Shown in pieces: positions 1-8,119 of a stretch of DNA of 64,000 nucleotides (position 1 is the stretch's first letter; each line of letters begins with the position of its first letter). The notes under the pieces are model-generated. The model searched no databases and was not told the DNA's origin. It was given only the letters and a program-made list of their open reading frames with translations. The stretch covers positions 1-64,000 of the forward strand of contig NZ_NFKT01000017.1 in NCBI RefSeq assembly GCF_002160525.1, written 5' to 3'. The stretch comes from Lachnoclostridium sp. An169 (GTDB lineage Bacteria > Bacillota > Clostridia > Lachnospirales > Lachnospiraceae). The translations under genes were made by a program, and so were the position numbers.

Positions 1-392
1 GCTTCTACGTTAATAATCAGCTTGATCTGACGTTTCATGCGGGCATAGTATACGGAGAAGCGGATGTCATAATAGAGTTCTCCTTCTCCCGGTACGGAAT
101 CTTCCTGCGATTCCACCGCGACCTTCTCGGCTTCCGGCAGAGCGGATGCCATTCTGTCTGCCATACCGGTCTGTGTATTGGTCTGGCCGGGCAGGACTTT
201 TACCTCAGCCACCTGTACATCCGTCCCGATGCACTTTTTAATCTGGCTGATCTCCATTTCCCTGAATTCTTCTGTCGCGTATTTCAGAATCCAGGCAAGG
301 ATGACCTTGTTTGCAAGAATCCGTTTGCAGTATGTATCATACTGACTTTTTCCTTTCGCCAGAGTGAGATCTCCGGCAAGTTCATTTTTCAT
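1..392 (-). CDS. Rpn/PD-(D/E)XK nuclease-like (transposase-type) protein, 5' part only
   Basis: About 130 codons are visible; the 3' end lies beyond the left edge. The product begins MKNELAGDLTLAKGKSQYD and contains a stretch ending LIINVEA, which resembles the start of the nuclease core in the PD-(D/E)XK/Rpn-like proteins (often labelled 'PD-(D/E)XK nuclease family transposase') common in Lachnospiraceae. Such proteins are usually 300-400 residues, so most of the domain is not in view. The start at 392 follows an AGAAAGGA ribosome site; a second in-frame ATG at 385 is possible. Residues 75-105 are acidic and low in complexity, typical of a linker. Family assignment rests on remembered similarity of the N-terminus, not on catalytic residues. 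Such genes are often multi-copy and possibly mobile. Confidence 0.7.
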   Translation of the reverse strand, partial: MKNELAGDLTLAKGKSQYDTYCKRILANKVILAWILKYATEEFREMEISQIKKCIGTDVQVAEVKVLPGQTNTQTGMADRMASALPEAEKVAVESQEDSVPGEGELYYDIRFSVYYARMKRQIKLIINVE

Positions 393-537
393 AGGCTTTT
401 TCCTTTCTACATTATAGCGAATGCGGTTTACAGTTACAAGTGGTTGATTTTCGCCCCGGAAATCTGTGAGGCAAAGAACTACCGGAATCTCTGACGGAGT
501 AGAATATTGCGATACGCATCCCGTCTAAGATATGTTG

Positions 538-566
538 AGTTTAGCACAATTTGCGGATAAATACAA
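538..566 (-). promoter_or_regulatory. Putative sigma-A promoter for the Rpn-like gene
   Basis: On the minus strand there is a -35 TTGTAT (561-566), a 17-bp spacer, and a -10 TAAACT (538-543) preceded by TGC (extended -10). It would give a leader of about 140 nt before the start at 392. I see no other gene between 393 and 606. Confidence 0.45.
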
Positions 567-606
567 GAATGTTTTCCAGCGAAATGCAAAAAGGCTTTCT
601 CTGATT

Positions 607-653
607 GTAAAAAGAAGCAGCCCTGGCGAACACATATACCAAAGCTGCTTCTG
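607..653 (-). terminator. Rho-independent terminator after the aldo/keto reductase gene
   Basis: A 9-bp perfect stem (AGAAGCAGC / GCTGCTTCT, arms 644-652 and 613-621) has a loop of about 22 nt and is followed on the minus strand by TTTT. It lies 16 bp downstream of the stop codon at 669. Confidence 0.75.
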
Positions 654-668
654 AATCTATCTGTCTTT

Positions 669-1796
669 TTACTCCAATACCTCAGCCGCCTTTTTCAGTT
701 CCTCACGGATATGGATATGCTGCGGACATACCTGTTCGCACTTTCCGCACCCGATACATTCCGAAGCCTTTGCTTTCTTTGACCCTTCCGTATTCCACTG
801 ATATTTATTTTTTGCCGCATTCAGATCCCTGTAGATATTATAGACGTTGATTGCCTGAAATGTTCCGAATATGCCGATATTTTTCGGACATCCTTTGATA
901 CAGTATGCACAGGATGTGCAGGGCACTTTCGGGAAGGAATTGAAAATCTCCCTTGCACGGTCGATCACCTTCTTCTCTTCCTCACTGAGCGGGACAAAAT
1001 TTCTCATATAAGAGACATTATCCTCCATCTGCTCCATATTGGACATACCGGAAAGAACCGTGATGACACCTTCCAGAGACGCTGCAAAACGGATCGCCCA
1101 GGAAGACGGTGAAGCCTCCGGATCTGCTGCTTTGAGTACATTCATCACCTCTTCCGGCGGGTTTGCCAGAGTTCCGCCTTTCACCGGCTCCATGATGATC
1201 ACCGATTTTCCGTGTCTGCGTGCTGTCTCGTAGCATTTCCGAGATTCCACATCCGGATCTTCCCAGTCCGTATAGTTAATCTGAAGCTGCACGAACTCCA
1301 TTTCCGGATGCTCGGTAAGGATCTGATCCAGCACGTCCGCCTTATCATGGAAGGAGAATCCCAGATGCCGGATCAGCCCCTCTTTCTTCCGGGCCTGAAG
1401 GAAATCCCAGATCTCGTATTCATCGAAGCATTTCGTCCGGTCACCGCCAAGATTGTGGAGCAGATAAAAGTCAAAATATCCCGCACCGGTCCGTTCCAAC
1501 GATGTGTAGAACATCTGCTGCGCCTCATCTTTGCTCTTTGCACCGGCCCAGGCAGGAAGTTTCGTCGCCAGGAGGAATTTCTCCCGCGGGTAGCGGTCTA
1601 CAAGGGCTGCCTTCGCCGCCCTCTCCGACTCTCCGTCAAGATATCCGAATGCAGTGTCAAAATAGCAGAACCCTGCCTCCATAAAATGATCCACCATTCT
1701 CTTCGTCTGTTCCAGATCGACTGCGCCTTCTTTCATGGGCAGACGCATCAGCCCGAATCCCAGTTTCGGTATTGTTTCTCCAAGATATTTTTCCAT
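669..1796 (-). CDS. Aldo/keto reductase with C-terminal 4Fe-4S ferredoxin-like domain
   Basis: A 375-residue protein. The N-terminal ~270 residues form an aldo/keto reductase barrel: the motif KLGFGLMRLP starts strand 1, and the catalytic tetrad is visible as Asp47, Tyr52, Lys79 and His114 (LLHNLGG). The C-terminal ~90 residues carry two cysteine clusters, CTSCAYCIKGCP and CIGCGKCEQVCP, which should bind iron-sulfur clusters. This two-part layout is typical of the anaerobe-type AKR subfamily often annotated 'oxidoreductase, 4Fe-4S'. It probably reduces a carbonyl substrate with NAD(P)H; the substrate is unknown. It follows the HD hydrolase gene by 84 bp on the same strand, so the two may be co-transcribed, and a terminator follows. 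Confidence 0.9.
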   Translation of the reverse strand: MEKYLGETIPKLGFGLMRLPMKEGAVDLEQTKRMVDHFMEAGFCYFDTAFGYLDGESERAAKAALVDRYPREKFLLATKLPAWAGAKSKDEAQQMFYTSLERTGAGYFDFYLLHNLGGDRTKCFDEYEIWDFLQARKKEGLIRHLGFSFHDKADVLDQILTEHPEMEFVQLQINYTDWEDPDVESRKCYETARRHGKSVIIMEPVKGGTLANPPEEVMNVLKAADPEASPSSWAIRFAASLEGVITVLSGMSNMEQMEDNVSYMRNFVPLSEEEKKVIDRAREIFNSFPKVPCTSCAYCIKGCPKNIGIFGTFQAINVYNIYRDLNAAKNKYQWNTEGSKKAKASECIGCGKCEQVCPQHIHIREELKKAAEVLE

Positions 1797-1880
1797 AGTC
1801 GTCCTCCTGTCTGTTCCTGTTATTTTTTCTGCCGTTCCTTTTTCCGGCTGTCGCTTTTTTCCGGCTGTTGTTTTACTTTT

Positions 1881-2657
1881 TCAGCATGGTTTTAATGCTT
1901 CCCGGACATACCGGAGCACCCGTTTTTCCAACTCCTCCATAGTCTCCCGGGTCTGCGGATTGGAATAGGGGATTCTTCCGATGATCCGCCTCACATAGTC
2001 GTGCTCCTCTACGATATCCAGGCTCGCCCGGAAATTCAGGTCGTAGAAGTATGCCACATAGGACACCCAGTAGTCCATCAGCGTCACCCGGTCCGGAGAA
2101 TAAATGCTGCGACCGGCAAGCGCGTCCTCCTTTACCTTCGGAGTAATGTCACAGGCGCCGATCTCCTCAGCCGGAGCGCCCATAAAAGTCTCCAGATCAT
2201 CCACCAGTTTCACACGGCAGTTGTCCAACTTGTCCGCATCCCGGATCAGCTTTGCATGAAGCATGATCCTTTCTTCTTTTCCGCACTCCTCCAACTTAAA
2301 ATCACTGTGGCGCGCGATGGCGGTCCGGATAATCTCATCCCATGTATCTTCCGGCACGAACCGGCGGATCATTCCTTCCTCAAACAGAACCTTCACGCCA
2401 TATGCCGCATGATCCATCGTCTCCGGCAGAAAGCTGTCAAAGCGCTTCAGCTGTTCAAACCGCCCGATATCATGCAGCAGGGCGATAATCCTCGCCAGTT
2501 CCGTATCCTCCGGGGAAAGCCGCATCCGCTTCGCCAGTTCCGTGCTCTGTGCCACAACGCCATATGTATGAATGATCTTCAGCTTTACCTTGTCGTTCTC
2601 CCGGTCATAGCCGTCCAGATATTCTTCAAAAACCTGCTTTGCGCTCCTGTAATCCAT
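1881..2657 (-). CDS. HD-domain metal-dependent phosphohydrolase
   Basis: A 258-residue soluble protein with a full HD-type metal site: His30 (IIHTYG), His62-Asp63 (LLHDIGRF), a later His-Ser-Asp (ARHSDF) and Asp in RDADKLDN. The HD superfamily hydrolyses phosphomonoester or phosphodiester bonds, often in nucleotides; the substrate is not evident. The start at 2657 is supported by an AGGAGAAA site. A good promoter lies at 2729-2757. The aldo/keto reductase gene follows by 84 bp. It is one of three stand-alone HD proteins in this window and shares only the motif with the others. Confidence 0.85.
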   Translation of the reverse strand: MDYRSAKQVFEEYLDGYDRENDKVKLKIIHTYGVVAQSTELAKRMRLSPEDTELARIIALLHDIGRFEQLKRFDSFLPETMDHAAYGVKVLFEEGMIRRFVPEDTWDEIIRTAIARHSDFKLEECGKEERIMLHAKLIRDADKLDNCRVKLVDDLETFMGAPAEEIGACDITPKVKEDALAGRSIYSPDRVTLMDYWVSYVAYFYDLNFRASLDIVEEHDYVRRIIGRIPYSNPQTRETMEELEKRVLRYVREALKPC

Positions 2658-2728
2658 CCGATTTTCTCCTGTTATCAGAATATTTTCATAATTTCATGCA
2701 TAAAGAAAGGGCTATCCCCTCCTCAGAA

Positions 2729-2757
2729 AGTATAACCCTTTTTCATCCACTTCTCAA
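2729..2757 (-). promoter_or_regulatory. Promoter for the HD hydrolase / aldo-keto reductase unit
   Basis: -35 TTGAGA (2752-2757), 17-bp spacer, -10 TATACT (2729-2734). The -10 lies in a 10-bp inverted repeat (AAAGGGCTAT 2706-2715 / ATAACCCTTT 2732-2741, one G-U) that may also act as a weak terminator for the upstream corA transcript. Confidence 0.55.
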
Positions 2758-2834
2758 GTGCAAACCTTTGCGCTTACACACTTCCAGAGTTCACTCTTTC
2801 GAAGTTCCTCAGAAACAGCAGATTCTCCTGAGAT

Positions 2835-2866
2835 AATCAAGAAGCATATCATATGATATGCTTCTT
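2835..2866 (-). terminator. Terminator-like hairpin overlapping the end of corA
   Basis: A perfect 10-bp inverted repeat (GAAGCATATC / GATATGCTTC) includes the corA stop codon and is followed on the minus strand by CTTCTTGATT. It probably ends the phoH-corA transcript; the T-tract is imperfect. Confidence 0.5.
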
Positions 2867-3760
2867 CTTGAATATAATCAAACAGATTACGATAACCACA
2901 ATACTTAGCGCCACCACCCAGGGATACCCGTCTTTGAGCCCCGGCATATTCTGAAAATTCATACCAAACCAGCCCGTGATCAATGTCAGAGGGAAGAATA
3001 TCGTAGAGAGGACCGTTAAAAACTGCATATTGCTGTTCTGTCTGGCATCGATCTGCGCCTGATAAGCCTCCTTCACCTGCTGGGCATATTCCAGAAGGTG
3101 CCCGGTCTTGCTCATCAGACGGTCCGCCCGGTCGGTAAGTGTACCGAAATACTTGAGCTGCTTTTTCAGAAAAAAGCCGTTCTCATTTTCTTCCAGTTCC
3201 CGGCTTAAGTCCATCATCTCATCGTAGTAGCTCCGCAGATTCAGAAGTTCCCTGCGGACGGGCATCAGCTTGTTCTGAAAGTTTGCAGTCTGCTCCTGGC
3301 TGACTTCCTCCTCCATGCGCAGAAGCCGGCGCTCATACGCTACAAGCATTTCCAGATCCCGGCTCATGAACTCTGCAATGTAGTTATAGAGGAACCGCTC
3401 TTTCGTCTCCCCCTGATGAGTCTTCTTCTGTTGGATCCTGCGTATGAGGCGGATGGAAAAGTCCTCATCATCCACGATCACCACGTTGCTGCGGTTCACA
3501 AAGAAATACATCCGGTATCTGCTCCCCAGTACGTCAAGAAGTTTGGGAATACAGAGGGTTCCCACCACACAGTCCTGCTGGCTCTCAAGTCTGCAGAAAC
3601 CGATTTTGGAGATCTGGATTTCATTTTCATAAATAATTCCGGCCTTTGCCAGCACCTGTTCCGCATGTTTTGAATCTGTCACAAAAACTGCCGGAACCGG
3701 GTCAGCCTCCCACTGTTCCATATCTGTGGGAATAAGCTGTCCGCCAAACTTGAATATCAT
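2849..3760 (-). CDS. corA: CorA-family divalent cation (Mg2+/Co2+) transporter
   Basis: A 303-residue protein with a long, charged, coiled-coil-rich cytoplasmic N-terminal domain and two C-terminal membrane helices. The signature GMN sits at the end of helix 1 (WFGMNF), followed by a short loop and helix 2, then a basic tail (KKKHII). CorA proteins form pentameric channels for Mg2+ uptake. The start codon overlaps the ppk1 stop by 4 nt (ATGA), so translation is likely coupled to ppk1. Coupling a Mg2+ channel to polyphosphate kinase makes sense because polyphosphate is a Mg2+-chelated polyanion and PPK needs Mg2+; this link is inference. Confidence 0.88.
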   Translation of the reverse strand: MIFKFGGQLIPTDMEQWEADPVPAVFVTDSKHAEQVLAKAGIIYENEIQISKIGFCRLESQQDCVVGTLCIPKLLDVLGSRYRMYFFVNRSNVVIVDDEDFSIRLIRRIQQKKTHQGETKERFLYNYIAEFMSRDLEMLVAYERRLLRMEEEVSQEQTANFQNKLMPVRRELLNLRSYYDEMMDLSRELEENENGFFLKKQLKYFGTLTDRADRLMSKTGHLLEYAQQVKEAYQAQIDARQNSNMQFLTVLSTIFFPLTLITGWFGMNFQNMPGLKDGYPWVVALSIVVIVICLIIFKKKHII

Positions 3761-5832
3761 TCTATCACCTTATTCTCTGTCTTTTTTGCCGCTCTGTCAT
3801 AAGCCTGCTGATAAAGCATTTCCTGGGAATTTACAGGCTCTCCTTCACATTTTACCATAGAATAAGTTCCATTAGAATCCTCAATCCGCGCTTTTTTGTT
3901 GTCGCTGAGCATGAGATCAAAGATACCGCGGATCCGTTGTTTCAGTTTTTCCGAATAAACCGGCGCCGCAACTTCCACGCGCTTCACCGTATTTCTTGTC
4001 ATGAAATCAGCGGAGGCGATATAATATCTCGTCCGCTCTCCCACACCGAAGATATAGATTCTGGAGTGTTCCAGGAAACGTCCCACAATGCTGATCACAC
4101 GGATATTCTCCGTTTCCTTCGGAACCTGCGGGATCAGACAGCAGATACCGCGAACGATCATATCAATGTGAACGCCTGCTTTTGAAGCCTCCACAAGCTT
4201 GTCGATAATCTTCTTATCTGTCAGAGAATTGAGCTTCAGACCGATATAGGCGTCCTCACCGTTCTTTTTATGGCGGATCTCCTCCTCGATCATATCGATC
4301 ACCTTATTCTGCAGACATTTCGGCGCCACGAGAAGATGATCCACATCCTCGATCACCTCGCCTTTTGCCAATGCCTGGAATACCCTCGCTGCCTCCATTC
4401 CGATCTGCTCATTCGCTGTCATCAGGGAAAGATCTGTGTAGAGACGCGCTGTCTTCTCATTATAATTTCCCGTGCCGATCTGGGTAATGTACTCCACGCC
4501 CTTCTCTCCTTTTCTCGTAATCAGGCAGAGTTTCGAATGTACTTTATACCCCTCCAGTCCGTAGATAATCTGGCATCCCGCTTTTTCAAGCATGCGCGAC
4601 CAACGGATATTGTTCTCCTCGTCGAACCGTGCCCGCAGTTCTACGAGAACCACCACTTCTTTTCCGTTTTCCGCAGCTTCACAGAGCGCCTCCACGACTT
4701 TGCTCTGCTTTGCCAGGCGGTACAGTGTCATCTTGATGGAGATCACATTGTCATCCTCCGCCGCTTCTGTGAGCATCTTCAGGAACGGGCGGATAGATTC
4801 ATAAGGATAGGACAGCAGCTTGTCCTCCTCTTTGATCTGCTCCAGAATACTTGCACCATCCCGGAAATCCGGCGATTTCTGCGGAACCCTTTTCTCATAG
4901 AACAGCTCCGGATTCATGCGCAGCATGTCCTGGATCTTGAAGAGGAAAGAAACATCCAGAGGTGCCTCACTGCGGAAAGTCCTCTCCGGAGAAACGTCCA
5001 GATACCGGCAGAGTGCTTCCACCACATCCCCGTCCATTTCCCTGGAAAGATCCAGGCGCACCGGGGAGAGCTTCTTTCTCTCCTTCATCAGATCCGCCAT
5101 GAATTCACGGTAGTCCAGATCCTCGTCATAGAGGGCGTCCGCATCGATATCGGCATTTCTCACCACGCGGATCAGGGATTTTCCTTTCACCTTATATCCC
5201 TTGAAAATCTTTCCGATGTAGTGGAGGATCAGGTCTTCAAGAAGCATATAACGCCCTTTGCCTCCCGGCAGTTCAATCAGGCGGCTTAACATGCTGATAC
5301 TGTTGGAACAGGGGATCAGACCGATCCGCTCCTTTTTGTTTCTTGTCTCGAGAACCACTACCGCGTAGATCTCCTCATTTCTCAGGAACGGGAAGGGCTG
5401 GCGTTTTCCCACCACCGTCGGGGAACTCAGAGGCATAATCTCATGATTGAAATACTGCTCCAGATACTTTTTCTCATCCGCCTTTGCCATGGAGAAATCA
5501 ATCAGCTTGATCCCGTATCCCTCGATCTGGCTCATCAGATCCTTATAAATCTCGTCTTTTTTCCTGTTCAGCCTTCTGACTTCCTTTAAGATCGCGCGGA
5601 TCTGCTCCTCGGAAGTCATGTTTGTCTTGCTGTCACGGATCTTGGTATTCAGGAGCATCTGATCCTGGAGAGATCCCACCCTCACCATGAAAAACTCATC
5701 CAGATTGCTCTGATAAATCGATACAAATGTGGTCCGCTCGCAGAGCGGCACTTCCGGATTCGCCGCCTCCTCAAGCACTCTCTCGTTAAATTTCAGCCAT
5801 GACAGCTCTCTGTTCATATAAATTTGTCCCAT
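3757..5832 (-). CDS. ppk1: Polyphosphate kinase 1
   Basis: A 691-residue protein, the usual length for PPK1, which reversibly polymerises the gamma-phosphate of ATP into polyphosphate. The four-part PPK layout is visible: an N-terminal helical domain from MNRELSWLKFNERVLEEA, the head domain, and two C-terminal phospholipase-D-like catalytic halves with the active-site histidines in YKVHSKLCLI and FLEHSRIYIFG. The reading frame is open further upstream to 5913, but the ATG at 5832 has a strong AAGGAGGAAGAG site and avoids overlapping the HD gene, so it is preferred. It lies between an HD hydrolase (20 bp upstream) and corA (4-nt overlap), forming a tight operon with phoH. Confidence 0.95.
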   Translation of the reverse strand: MGQIYMNRELSWLKFNERVLEEAANPEVPLCERTTFVSIYQSNLDEFFMVRVGSLQDQMLLNTKIRDSKTNMTSEEQIRAILKEVRRLNRKKDEIYKDLMSQIEGYGIKLIDFSMAKADEKKYLEQYFNHEIMPLSSPTVVGKRQPFPFLRNEEIYAVVVLETRNKKERIGLIPCSNSISMLSRLIELPGGKGRYMLLEDLILHYIGKIFKGYKVKGKSLIRVVRNADIDADALYDEDLDYREFMADLMKERKKLSPVRLDLSREMDGDVVEALCRYLDVSPERTFRSEAPLDVSFLFKIQDMLRMNPELFYEKRVPQKSPDFRDGASILEQIKEEDKLLSYPYESIRPFLKMLTEAAEDDNVISIKMTLYRLAKQSKVVEALCEAAENGKEVVVLVELRARFDEENNIRWSRMLEKAGCQIIYGLEGYKVHSKLCLITRKGEKGVEYITQIGTGNYNEKTARLYTDLSLMTANEQIGMEAARVFQALAKGEVIEDVDHLLVAPKCLQNKVIDMIEEEIRHKKNGEDAYIGLKLNSLTDKKIIDKLVEASKAGVHIDMIVRGICCLIPQVPKETENIRVISIVGRFLEHSRIYIFGVGERTRYYIASADFMTRNTVKRVEVAAPVYSEKLKQRIRGIFDLMLSDNKKARIEDSNGTYSMVKCEGEPVNSQEMLYQQAYDRAAKKTENKVIE

Positions 5833-5851
5833 ACTCTTCCTCCTTGGTAAT

Positions 5852-6529
5852 TCAGCACAGTTTATTTCCGTTTGCCACCAGTTTAAATTTACATCCGAGA
5901 CATTCCGCAGCACGCCTGCACATTATCATGCGGTTTAAGAAAATCTCGAAATAATCCATTACGGTACAGATGGAGTCATCAAGCTCCAGGTCCATCTGTA
6001 TCATACACTTTTCTTTGTGAATAATCAACTTTGACGAAAGCGCCGCATAATTTACCCTGTCATGAATATCGAAGCTGGACGGAACCGGATTCTGCACCCG
6101 GTTTCTCCGCACATCCGTCTTATCCGCCAGGATCAGCGCCGCCGAAACCTCATCCACTGCTGTCCCCGTCTCCTCGTCGTGATGCCCGATCGCCGCCGTA
6201 ACAGTAAGAATGTCTTTTAAGGGCATATCCGTCTCCCGTAAGATCTGGTATGCCAGGATCGCCCCGCTGTGGGCATGGTCGCTGCGGTTGATACTGTTTC
6301 CAATATCATGCATGTATCCGGCGGTCATCGCCAGTTCAATCTTCCGTTTTCCATATCCCAGTTCTTTTAAAATTCTGCCTGCGGTCTCAGCCACTTTGGC
6401 TGCGTGTTTTTTCGAGTGCTCGGTGTAGCCCAGCACATTGAGAATATCATTTCCCTTTTCGATCAGGAGATTAATCTCCTCATTCTTTCTGATTTGTTTA
6501 AAATTCGTCCTGTATTCCATTGTATTCAT
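5852..6529 (-). CDS. HD-domain phosphohydrolase in the phoH-ppk1 operon
   Basis: About 225 residues. HD motifs are clear: His in YTEHSKKHAAK, His-Asp in GYMHDIGNSIN, His in SDHAHSG, and GHHDEE, with a later Asp in LILADKTDVRRNR. This layout matches HD proteins related to (p)ppGpp or nucleotide phosphohydrolases, but the substrate is unknown. The frame extends to a TTG at 6556. ATGs at 6529 (after GCGGGGA) and 6520 are more likely starts, and the choice between them is uncertain. It sits 20 bp before ppk1 and 60 bp after phoH. A role in polyphosphate or nucleotide turnover is inferred from position only. Confidence 0.82.
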   Translation of the reverse strand: MNTMEYRTNFKQIRKNEEINLLIEKGNDILNVLGYTEHSKKHAAKVAETAGRILKELGYGKRKIELAMTAGYMHDIGNSINRSDHAHSGAILAYQILRETDMPLKDILTVTAAIGHHDEETGTAVDEVSAALILADKTDVRRNRVQNPVPSSFDIHDRVNYAALSSKLIIHKEKCMIQMDLELDDSICTVMDYFEIFLNRMIMCRRAAECLGCKFKLVANGNKLC

Positions 6530-6589
6530 TCCCCGCGCATCTTTATCCGGGTCCAAAGCCGCCCCGGTCTGTTTCTTCCATCCGGACTG

Positions 6590-7963
6590 TTACAGCCTCC
6601 CCGCCGCTTCCATGGCAAGGGCCGACCGCTCGCATTCCTGGGCGGTCATGGTGATCTGCCAGCACAGAGGACTTCCCTTCATATGTTCGGAAGCATAGCT
6701 TAACCCGTTGGTGCGCTCATCCAGGAAAGGACGGTCGATCTGATTGGGGTCGCCCAGAAGGATGATCTTCGTATCTTTCCCTGCTCTGGTAATAATGCCC
6801 TTGATCTGGTTCGGCGTAGTATTCTGCGCCTCGTCGATGATCAGATATGTCTTGACAATGGAGCGGCCTCTGATATAGTTGAGGGCTTCCGTCTGAATCA
6901 GGCCTCTGGCAAAAATCTCCTCGATTTTCCCCTGCAGTTCTTCTTCGTCAGCATAGCGGTCTTCCTCACTGGAATCGATGAGCTGCTCCAGATTGTCCAT
7001 AATCGGACGCATCAGCGGGGAAATCTTCTCCTGCTCATCCCCGGGAAGAAAACCGATGTCATCGTCAAACTGGGCGTTAGGGCGGCAGACAAGGATTCTC
7101 CGGTACTCGCCTGTGGGATGGTTGAGCAGTTTTTCCAGTCCCACTGCCAGTGAATAAAATGTCTTGCTCGTACCCGCCATTCCCTTAACGATGACCAGTG
7201 GTGCTTTTTCCGCGGGCTGCATCAGGGCCTCCTGAAGAAAATACTGGCCTGCACTGCGTGGGGAGATGCCGTAGGGTGAACTCTTGCGGTACTCCAGTTT
7301 GCGGATCACGCCGTTTTCCACTCTTCCAAGATGGGTCTTTTTCGTGGACTGATCCGCCCTGAGAATCACAAACTGATTCTCCTCCAGCTCTGGAACATAG
7401 TTTTCCCCCTGCGCATTGATCGCATACACTTTATCGACAGGCACTCCTTTTTTCTTGAATTCTTTGAAAATCTCTTCCGGGACGAACAGCTCGCACCTGC
7501 CGGTGTACTGTTTCTCATGATCCAGCACCTGATCTGTGGTGAAATCCTCCGCATCAATCCCGAGTATCTGCGCTTTGATGCGCAGGAGCAGATCTTTCGT
7601 CACAAGGATCACCTGTTCCTCTTTCTCCCGGGACAGCCCGAGACAGACTTTCAGAATCCGGTTGTCCATCACCTTTTCCGAGAGATCCTCCGGGAGCTCT
7701 ACATCCACATAGTTTTTTTCCACCCGGAGTGTACCACCGTTTTCCAGTTCCACTCCGCGGATGAGATTGCCTTTGAAACGGAGCTGTTCCAGATAGCGGA
7801 TAACTCTGCGGGCATTCGCCCCTGCTTCGCCTTCCGATTTTTTCAAATGATCCAGTTCTTCCAGAACCACCATCGGGAGCACGACCTGATTGTCTTCAAA
7901 ACTCTCGATGGCATACGGGGCCTGGATCAGAACACTGGTGTCTGCCACATAAATTTTTACCAT
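6590..7963 (-). CDS. phoH: PIN-PhoH fusion protein (PhoH/YlaK-type RNase-ATPase)
   Basis: A 457-residue protein. Residues 1-150 form a PIN nuclease domain (start MVKIYVADTSVLIQAP; acidic residues Asp6 and later E/D positions). Residues ~240-450 form a PhoH P-loop ATPase with Walker A region KGMAGTSKT and Walker B YLIIDEAQNT. The Walker A has Ser where Gly is usual (GTSKT rather than GTGKT). PIN-PhoH proteins act as helicase-coupled ribonucleases. The frame is open to 8077, but the ATG at 7963 has an AGAGGAA site and begins exactly at the PIN domain. It is the first gene of the phoH-HD-ppk1-corA cluster. Confidence 0.9.
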   Translation of the reverse strand: MVKIYVADTSVLIQAPYAIESFEDNQVVLPMVVLEELDHLKKSEGEAGANARRVIRYLEQLRFKGNLIRGVELENGGTLRVEKNYVDVELPEDLSEKVMDNRILKVCLGLSREKEEQVILVTKDLLLRIKAQILGIDAEDFTTDQVLDHEKQYTGRCELFVPEEIFKEFKKKGVPVDKVYAINAQGENYVPELEENQFVILRADQSTKKTHLGRVENGVIRKLEYRKSSPYGISPRSAGQYFLQEALMQPAEKAPLVIVKGMAGTSKTFYSLAVGLEKLLNHPTGEYRRILVCRPNAQFDDDIGFLPGDEQEKISPLMRPIMDNLEQLIDSSEEDRYADEEELQGKIEEIFARGLIQTEALNYIRGRSIVKTYLIIDEAQNTTPNQIKGIITRAGKDTKIILLGDPNQIDRPFLDERTNGLSYASEHMKGSPLCWQITMTAQECERSALAMEAAGRL

Positions 7964-8028
7964 AGAATATTCCTCTTCATCCTTCATTAAAATATCAGAC
8001 CCTGCACTCTTTTCGCACAGACGCCCCA

Positions 8029-8040
8029 CCGGATATCCGG
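8029..8040. repeat. 12-bp perfect palindrome upstream of phoH
   Basis: CCGGATATCCGG lies between the racemase gene stop (8120) and the phoH start (7963). It could be an operator or a small hairpin; the rest of 7964-8119 shows an imperfect CCCTG/CAGGG stem followed by TTTTTCTTTT on the minus strand (around 8043-8109), a possible terminator for the van transcript. Confidence 0.35.
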
Positions 8041-8119
8041 ACAAAAGAAAAACCCTGTCCGTCCCCGGTTCTGTCATACATTGTATAACATACCGGTAAA
8101 CAGCAGGGTAAGAGAATTG

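Noticed and set aside
4270..5289. A 339-codon plus-strand frame opposite ppk1
   Set aside because: Antisense shadow of ppk1; no ribosome site or family resemblance.
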